From Fremontodendron californicum (taxonomy: Eukaryota; Streptophyta; Magnoliopsida; Malvales; Malvaceae): a stretch of 64,000 nt of DNA. Shown here in pieces: positions 55,855 to 64,000 of this stretch; position 1 is the stretch's first letter, and each line of letters begins with the position of its first letter. A program made the translations under genes and the position numbers. The stretch spans positions 10,806,001-10,870,000 of the forward strand of contig JAULJL010000035.1 of NCBI GenBank assembly GCA_030761205.1, written 5' to 3'. The notes under the pieces were generated by a model. The model was not told the origin of the DNA and did no database searches. It saw only the letters and a list, made by a program, of their open reading frames with translations.

Positions 55855-58800
55855 TGTCGATACGTGATCCCGATCGCGGGGACCCGTTCGAGTGAGGACG
55901 GAAACAGAAGCAGAGGAAAAGATGACTTAATTCCTCTAGATTGAAATAAAAGGTCGAGGGTATGAAAACAGCCTCGTAAAAAGACATGGAGTCGCCACCA
56001 TTTTTTTTTAGCTAGGTGTTATCGGCCACCTATTAAAACCGGTTTTATAAAACATTTTAAAATTAATTAAAATATTTTTGAAACCAATTTCAAGTCTGCG
56101 TTATAAACCAGAGAAAATCGAAGAATCGGGTTCGAGACTCGGTTACGTGCGGGGAAGGATTAGCACCCCCACAATGCCCGTCTAAAGCGGTACCTTATTA
56201 ATCATGTGTTATCTCAAGTCTCAGTAAAAAAGTCGATTTTAATTTAGTATTTCAAGTTAATTCCCACTTTAAAGAAAAATTATTCCATTTTTAATTGAAA
56301 ATGATCCCTAATTTATTAATTCAAAATTTTCTTATGTTCCCCGACAAAATTAGCAAAATATAGAAATTTTTATTATTTGGAAAACTTTCCGAATCATTAT
56401 CTTTTTTGAAAGAAAGATATTCCTTTATTAATGATAATTAATGGTATTCCCTCCAACAAACCTGGTAGAGAACTCATGAATTATTTTAACTCGGGAATAT
56501 CTTTATTTTTTTATTGAAAATCATTATCCTTTTTTTTTTAATTTAAAAAATGAATATGAACATGTCTGACATAAATAAAATGACATGGCAAAGTCTAGAT
56601 AATATAATGCAACCTAAATGACATGACATAATTTAAATGGCATAGTATATTCTAGATGAAATAAAAAATCCTAAGTATCATGGTATATTCTAAATGAAGT
56701 AAAATGATTTAAATGACATGGCAATTTTAAATGATATGACATATGTTAAATGACATGACATATTATAAATAATATAACCTAAATGACATGGAATATGATT
56801 TAAGTGACAAGAAATGACATGAAACATAAAATAATGCTATCATAAAATATGCATGAAAATAAAATAAAAATGCATGAACATAGTATATGCTAAGTAATAT
56901 GACAAAAATAAATAACCAAATAAAAAATATAGGATAGCATGAAATATTCAAAATTATATGGAAAACAATATAACATCATAAAATGTAAATCAAAGTAACA
57001 ATAATACCATGAAAAATATCATAGCAAAAATCACATATTAAATAAAATGCATGAACATGGAAAATGCAATGCATGAAAATGTATTTATTCCTCTAAATAA
57101 AGAAATCCGTATATCTAAAAAGGTATCCTGCTACCTTAGGAAAATATGTCAAATTAGATTTTCTAAAAAAAAAAACAAAACTTTGTGATTGTTTGAAAAC
57201 AATTTTGAATAAAAACTTGAATGAAGATTAAAACCTCTACCAAACCCTTTTAAAATGGCTCTAATTTCCTAAGTTTAAAATCCCGGACTTGACGACCCTT
57301 AACCCAAGATTTATAAAATCATTTTTAAAGTTTAAAAAGGCTTAGAAACTACCCTAAGACAGTAGCTAAAGCTTCTAACCAACCCCCTCTAAATGCCTTA
57401 GCCAAATTCAACCTTTATTTTTCTTTTGAATTCAAATCTGGCTCTACTGTTCGGTTTTGACACACGATTTTTTTGCCTATTTTTAAAAATTCAAAAAAAT
57501 CTAAACAAAATACTGGAGACTCAAAATATGTAAAAATACACGAAAAAAGAATTGGCTTAATTTTCTGATTAAAGATGATTGCCCAGAAAAATTGGAGAAG
57601 TTCGAGTCCTAGGTGAAAAAACTGTTTTGTCAAAATATATTTTTTGCCTTTGATAAATTCATTCAAAAATCAAAGTAAAAATTGTTGGAGATCATCCTAA
57701 AGACCTAGGGATAGTAGCTAAAACATTTAAAAACCTTGGACAAAAATTGGCTAAGTAAAAAAAATCACAAAGGTAGAATAATCAATTTGACAACCTTTTA
57801 ATTTTCCACAAGTATGCTCAAGAGAGCATGACTTTGAGCCATTGATTAGCCTAAGTCATAAATCATGTGGCAATCTCATGGAATGCATGAATATTTAGCA
57901 AATGAAATGTATGAAATGTATGGTCTAAAGCCTAAATGGTAAAGGAAATGCATGACAATTCAAGATAACATAAATGCCTAGCATGAGTTTGCATGGTAAT
58001 AAATGCTATCCTAATGCATGCAATGCTTGATAATTCAAATATGACTTGGACCTAATATGTTATGAATATGCATGAAAATGCTAATTTATCCTAAGACCTA
58101 AGTAGCATAGAAATGCATGGCAATACCAATATGATTTAAGACCCAATATGCAGGGCAATACCAATATGGCCTAGACCTAACATGTAGTGAAAATGCGTAG
58201 CAATACTATGAACATACAATGACCAATGAAACTAATGCTAATGCTGGAACAAACAGCAATTAATACAAAATTTCAAGATATGATAATGCAAAGCATGTTA
58301 CCTAAACAAAATGCAAATGCATGACAAGGCAAAGAATGAATGAAAAGGCTGAATGGTCACATGAGACTCCAATGCAATCCTATCTAGTAAATGACACAAA
58401 TATATGACAAATCATATTAAGATGCATAATGTCATGAAAGTTTCACAAGCATATGACATACTAAAATCAAAATGCACAAGCTCATGGCATGGAAATGCTA
58501 ACAAGTCAAGAATCAAGATTAAAATGCACATGTAAGGCATACTAAATATCAAGATATGCTAACTCATGGAATAGGTATGCAAACAAGCCAAGAAGCAAGA
58601 TGAAAATGCACATGTGAGGCATAGCAACATGGAGTAGCCGAATGGCCATATGACAAAATATGAAAATGCAAACATGTGTATAATATAAGACATGAAATAT
58701 GAAAAATGCACAATATGACTCCAATAGACAACAAGGCCGAATCTTCAAGGAAAACATATTAAGCATGGAAATGAAATATAGAAACAAATATAGCATAGAA

Positions 58801-61527
58801 AATAATGTAAAGAACATATAAAAAATTAAACATAGACATGCAAAGCAAAGCAAATAACAAGCAAAACTAGTAAATAAAACAAGGAAAGTTAAGCTCCATG
58901 GTTGGTATAAATTGGGCATAGCCTCTCACCTAACCATAATCACTTGGTCTTGCCAAGATCATGAAGCCTTTTCATTTCAAAAATCAGAAAATAAACAATG
59001 CTAAACAACAAAATTAAGGTGAGCTTCATGGTAGGTAAAAATAGGCATAGCCTCTCCCTTAACCATGGTGACTTGGTCTTGCCAAGATCATGTAGCTATT
59101 TCAACCATTTTGCTTCATGTTTTTGTAAAAAATCAGAATATAAAATACTTAAACAAACCTTCTAAAAATCATTTTTTTCACAACAACATGCAAGGAAGAA
59201 AAAGAGAAAACCAAAGGAAACAAAAATGCCATATTCGGCCAAGCATAAACTATCTAAAAAAAAATTGTTTTCAACCATTTTGATGAAGAAGAAGAGATGA
59301 AAGCGTAAGTAAACATTAAAAAACTTTATTTCTATGAAAAATGTAGTAGGAAAACAAGATAGAAAATAAGAAAACACTATGGAAAATTTAAAGAAAGCTA
59401 TGCTAGAGCTTGGTAGAGTTGACTACCTTCAAGCTCTCTATTGAAAACCTTTTTTTCTTTCTTTTTTAAATCTTTTTCTTTGCTAAATTAGCTACTGTTT
59501 TCAGCCTTCCAACTTGTGAAAAAAATGCTCAGCCCTTGTCCATTAGCCTTGGCCGAATGACCCTCTCCACCATAGGATCAAATGTGCACTTTTTCCTCCC
59601 CCAATTTTGGCCTTCAGATTAAGATATTTTGATGACGACATAAAAATGTCATCTTGCCAATTGATAGCAGCCCTTAAGATGTGTACTCAGCCCTTGTAGT
59701 AACCTCAGCCCTTAGATGCAAAAAAGGACCAATCCCATGCACTCCCTTGTTTGCCCCCTTGAGTGCCTACCCTTGGATTAGTTGTGCTATTCCATTCTTG
59801 GTCATTGGATGAGGACAACATAAAAATGACATCTTGTAGATTAAACACCAGCCCTCAACATGTGTACTCAGCCCTTGTAGATGGCCTAAGCCATTGGATG
59901 AAAAGAGACAATCCCATGCACTCCCTTGTTTGATCGAATGGATGCTCACCCTTTGGATGAATTGTGCTCATCTTTTTTCTTCCATTCTTAGCCATTAGAT
60001 GAGGGTTCTTTCATGAAAAATAAAAATGTCATCTTGGCATTTAAACTTGACCATGGATGGTGCATTCAACTTTCCTACAAGGCACCTAAGCCATTGGATG
60101 AATGGGGGACCATTTGTAAGGTGATAGTGGTAGCATGTGGCTTGATAGTGACTAGGGAATTAAATTGTTCAAGCTTCCTTCTTCTCCTCTATGCTAGCTG
60201 ACCAAGGGAAGAAAAATCACAGCAATTCCTTATTCTTTCATATTTTTCTCAATTACAAATTTGCCCTTTTTGGTTTCTTTAGTGAAATGACCTTTTTGCC
60301 CCCGGACCTAAATAAATAGTGAACGGACTCCAAATTCAAATTTTATTTGTACTAATACTTTTGAAATAATAAAAAATTAAATTTTGGAAGTTTTCAAAAT
60401 TTTTTGAATCCATTTGCTATTTATTTCGGATTTATTTCCGAAATTACCCTTTTATGCACCCGAACTTTACCATTTTTTAAATGAGCTCCGAATCCAGATT
60501 TTTCTTCATCAATCTTTTCCAAATAATTTTAAAATGTGATCTGGAAGGTTTCATAATTTTTGGAGCTCATTTACTATTTTTTCGGGATTTATCTGCTTGA
60601 ATTACTACATAGGGGACCTAGGATTTGACCATTTTGCAAACAAACTCCGAATCAAGATTTTCTTTCTCCAATCTCTTCCAAATAATTTAAAAATGAGATT
60701 TGAAAATTTTTCAAAAGTTTTGGAATTCATTTGCTATTTTTTCGGGATTTATCCTGTTGAATTTTTGTATAATGGGCTCGATATTTGGCCATTTTGCAAA
60801 CGAACTCCGAATCAAGATTTGCAAATTTTCAGAATTTCCTGAGTTCATTTGCTATTCTTTCCATATTTTCCAATTTTGCCCCTTTGCCTCCGAAACTCAG
60901 TTTTGATCAAAACAAGTCCAATTTTCAGATTTTCTTCGAACTGAGCCTTGGGCTATCATTGTTTAATCATTTCTCATCAATTAAGGGCTTTAGATCTACC
61001 GAATCGGGCCATTTCTGTAATTCTTCCAAATTTCACCGAAATCCACCCAAAAAAAAACCTAATTCTTGGTTTTCTTTCGAATTGACTTTTCTATCAGTTA
61101 TTCTTCTAAGTGGCTTCTTCATTACCCATAATCAATACTTATCTTTCATTTGGAACCTTCAATTTTGACCAATTTGATCGTTTAAGCACTTTTCCCCAAA
61201 TTTCCCGAATTAGGGTTTATTTTCTACTGAGATTTCGTAACCCAACTTTTGACCTCCATATATTTCAATGTAAACCTCGGATTATCAAAATTCTTTCACC
61301 ATTTTTCAATTGAACCTCAAATCTTGATTTTGAAAGCGGGTTGACTTTTTCATTAGTTTACTTTTTCAGGGTTGACTTTTTTGAGTTTGACTTTTTTTGT
61401 CTTCTTTCTTAGACTAAGTCTCTGAGTACCACCTGCAGGATGAGAAAAGCCTTTTAGCATTCTAAAACATCAATTTAGGAAGAAAACGTACTTGATTTAG
61501 GGGTCCGAACAAAATTAGGTGTCTACA
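55855..61527 (-). repeat. Element C 3' LTR (5673 bp)
   Basis: Minus strand starts TGTAGACACC at 61527 and ends CACGTATCGACA at 55855. The last roughly 70 bases (GGGTCCCCGCGATCGGGAT and neighbours) are unlike the ends of the A and B LTRs. Longer than theirs because of local duplications: a two-copy repeat ending GACTTGGTCTTGCCAAGATC near 58950 and 59080, and another with GTACTCAGCCCTTGTAG near 59680 and 59860. The U3 repeats (60.3-60.9 kb) and W-boxes (61340-61397) are kept. Confidence 0.75.
61340..61397 (+). promoter_or_regulatory. W-box motifs in the element C U3
   Basis: Three TTGACTTTTT copies, with a fourth decayed to TTTACTTTTT; same U3 position as in A and B. Confidence 0.5.
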
Positions 61528-61540
61528 ACTGCCCCTCTTT
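61528..61540 (-). promoter_or_regulatory. Polypurine tract of element C
   Basis: Minus-strand AAAGAGGGGCAGT before the LTR start; one base differs from A and B at the LTR junction. A near-duplicate (CTACCCCTCTTTGTC) lies at about 61598. Confidence 0.8.
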
Positions 61541-61844
61541 GTCTATTGCTGAGAATCAAAAATCAGGCAAAGACAAACAAACACTAATTTTGTACAGCTA
61601 CCCCTCTTTGTCTTTTCTCATTTCTTCTTTTTCATCATTTTTTCATTCTTCCTCAAAATGTTTTTTTTTTTCTTGAAAAAGCTGTAAACTGAAGATTTTG
61701 TCCTTAAATTGAATTCACTGACTAATCAAGGCTTGACCCGTCTTAAGGAAACGGGTTCGATTTCAAAAGAAACAATTATGCTCGAAGGTCTTAAAAATGG
61801 TGCCCGGAGGTCTTATCCTATCTTGTGCTAACCTTACCTGCATG

Positions 61845-62300
61845 GATGAAACCGAAAATTGAAAAAGATCTGGATGAAACCAGAGATTAAAAGCATGGGT
61901 GAAACCAAAAATTTGAAAACGGTTTGGATGGAATCAGAAATTTGAAAAGCATGGGTGAAACCAGAAATTTGAAAATGATCTGGATGGAACCAGAAATTTG
62001 AAAAGCATGGGTGAAACCAAAAATTTGAAAAAGATCTGGATGGAACCAAAAATTTGAAAAGCATGGGTGAAACCAGAAATTTGAAAAAGATCTGGATGAA
62101 ACCAGAGATTAAAGGCATGGGTGAAACCAGAAATTTGAAAATGATCTGGATGGAACCAGAAATTGAAAAGCATAGGTGAAACCAGAAATTTGGAAAAGAT
62201 CTGGATGAAACCAGAGATTAAAGCCATGGGTGAAACTAGAAATTTGAAAATGATCTGGATGGAACCAGAAATTAAAGGCATGGGTGAAACAAAAAATTGA
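61845..62300 (-). repeat. PPT-proximal tandem array of element C (54-56-bp unit)
   Basis: CATGGGTGAAACC recurs at 61894, 61950, 62006, 62062, 62116, 62171 (variant), 62225 and 62279. Each unit also has GATCTGGATGGAACCAGAAA. About eight units. Just left of it (61790-61815) one or two CCCGGAGGTCTT units like those of the A and B arrays remain. Antisense ORFs here are repeat artefacts. Confidence 0.9.
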
Positions 62301-64000
62301 AATGATCTAGAAATTAACCTGAAGGATTTAGAGGATGAAAATGCTTCATGGTGCAAATGCAAATATCTTGGATTGATGCAAATGCTTCTTGAAATGATAC
62401 AAATGTCTTGGATTGATGCAAATGCTTCTAAATGCAGATGCAGATGTCCCTACGTATCATGTTCATGTAAGTGGTTCATGAATGGTGTAATTGCAACTAC
62501 AATGAAGATGCAATGATCCTAGAAATGATGCACTTGCTTGAGATGATGCGAATGCAAATATCTATGAAGGATGTACTTGTAAAGATAGAATGCAGATGCT
62601 CATGGAATAGTGCAAATACAAATACTCATGAATTATGCAAATGCTTGTTGACATGGTGCAGATGCAATGCTTAATAAATAGATGAATGCTCATAAGTGAT
62701 GCAAATGCCCCTGATCATTTTTCTAGATTTTGGCTTAGCCTTTCCAATTCATTTTTCCTCTTCAAATCAGAGTATATCTTCAATTCATTTTTCAATCTTT
62801 GGCTATTCTCTTTTCCCCAACAGTTTTCAAACTCTACTCTTATTGATAGAATTCTACTTATCGACTTCTATTTCTTCTTCTCATATTTGGAAGTCAAGGT
62901 TAACCCTAATAGTTCCACACCTTTGAGTTAGAAAATCCCTTATCTCATATTAACATAAAAATGGGTATTTCAAAAATATTTTTATTTTCCCTTTCTGAAA
63001 AACAATTTTGCTTATTTAATGAAAACTTTTGAGTCAAAAATTTTAACCCCACGGTATGTAATGTACAATTTTTTTTGAAGACTGATGATCACTGTTAGAA
63101 ATTTTCCTAAGTGTCAATTTGGGTTTTTCAACTTGAATTGACAAGGCTTGGTACAACATGATTTTGGTTTTTCTAGGAAAACTTCACAACAAAAAATGTA
63201 TGTCCCTTCTAGGCTCACAAATGGAACAGATTTTATAATCATGAATTCATTGAGAACCAAACAAATTAAACATTCTTTTATTTTCCATATTAAGGTATTT
63301 TGACAAGCGTCAAGATTGGCTGGGATGTTTAAACTAGAAAGTTGATTTTGGAGAAAAAAAGTTTCAGTTTTTGAAATCAATCATCCAAATGAGAGTTGAC
63401 AATTTGGTAGGTTCAGGAATGCCCTAGATGTTCCTCGATAACCACTTCTTTAAGATGATCTTCTCTTTTGTGGTATCGAGACTATCATAGATGGCATAAA
63501 AAATTCTCGTTTTACTCTAGACCGCCCATTTTTGGGTTTTCACCCTAGAGTTCCATTCTCTCCAAAACAAATTTCATTGTTTTTTTTTTCTTTTTTCATT
63601 GTTTTACCATGCCTTTGAGAATTCTAAATTCTTCCTTAATGAAATGATAATTCGATGAGATGGGATAAAATCTGAGGAAAAAACCCTTCAAGTTAAATAT
63701 TCATGCTTGATCAAAATGGACTTTTAAAGCACGTAATGTAGGCCATGGCCCAAGGTTCAGAAAGAAAGGATAAATAGGCCCAAAATATGTGTTTGAGGGT
63801 AATCAGATCAAGGATCATTTCTTGAGGAGGATTATTGAAACATTTATCCCTTTTTGCACTTTTCATTCCTTTTTGACTTTTTGCTCTTTTTCTTCCTTGC
63901 TTTTGGCTTTCAATTTGCCATACATTTTCACATTTTTTTTTGTTTTTGTTTTTCTTGGCTTTCATTTCGCCATGTTTTCCTTTTCTTTTTTCTTCTTCTT
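62301..64000 (-). other. Element C internal region, PPT-proximal part
   Basis: 62330-62710 has GATGCAAATG-like words. 62.7-64.0 kb corresponds to the conserved non-coding block of A (about 8.4-9.7 kb) and B (about 38.2-39.5 kb), with similarity judged by eye to be high. No supported ORF. Continues past the window. Confidence 0.65.

Larger units (their letters stand above)
55855..64000 (-). mobile_element. Element C: third Tat/Ogre-like element, 3' end only
   Basis: Its 3' LTR (55855-61527) and the last 2.5 kb of its internal region are present; the rest lies beyond the window. It shares with A and B the PPT, LTR start, U3 repeats, PPT-proximal tandem array and conserved non-coding block. It lies in B's 5' LTR. 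No coding part is visible in this window. Confidence 0.8.

Noticed and set aside
61834..62362. Minus-strand ORFs with repeated FKFLVSPM segments
   Set aside because: Translation of the 54-56-bp tandem array in element C; two frames give the same pattern and no start context or homology exists.

Overview
This is a window of a flowering-plant (probably eudicot) nuclear genome. It has AT-rich spacers, one spliced host gene and a stack of nested LTR retrotransposons. No bacterial, organellar, rRNA or tRNA genes were recognised. The exact species cannot be read from the sequence.

Layout. (1) 1-16149, + strand: element A, a Tat/Ogre-like Ty3/gypsy element. Its 5' LTR is cut by the left window edge. 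It has a PBS at 2530, a long leader, two ORFs (a gag-like ORF0 at 4066-5016 and gag at 5837-7252), about 3 kb of non-coding DNA, a 110-bp higher-order tandem array, a polypurine tract and a complete 4601-bp 3' LTR. There is no protease, RT, RNase H or integrase. The two LTR copies are nearly identical. (2) 16150-about 21.1 kb: a decayed Copia-type gag remnant split by an LTR lying alone on the minus strand (17204-19009). (3) About 22.5-31.67 kb: the gene-bearing island. A three-exon gene on the minus strand (28488-25515, 624 codons before the stop) encodes an Enhancer-of-Polycomb-related chromatin protein. AT-rich spacers and a foldback repeat family (29.8-31.4 kb) flank it. (4) 31675-55854, minus strand: element B, an older relative of A with both ORFs broken. 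(5) 40417-49337, + strand: element D, a young Athila-type element inserted into B, with 1436/1437-bp LTRs, a CTTGT target duplication, a tRNA-Asp PBS and one long open gag-protease ORF. Reverse transcriptase/RNase H and the integrase core have been removed from that ORF by two reading-frame-preserving deletions. (6) 55855-64000, minus strand: element C, a third A/B relative, apparently inserted in B's 5' LTR. Only its 5.67-kb 3' LTR and the end of its internal region lie in the window.

How it fits together. Every retroelement whose coding region is visible carries gag (D also protease) but no polymerase. This looks like a community of non-autonomous elements that can make capsid but depend on reverse transcriptase and integrase supplied by other elements. 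A, B and C share an architecture: a W-box cluster at the U3 start, about 159-bp U3 direct repeats, a palindromic leader and hypervariable tandem arrays next to the polypurine tract. Inferred order: B inserted first (LTR copies about 5-6% apart over the 340 bp I compared). D entered B later (about 9 substitutions in 1436 bp between its LTRs). C entered B's LTR at an undetermined time. A is very recent (3 substitutions in about 2.5 kb). All divergences were counted by eye.
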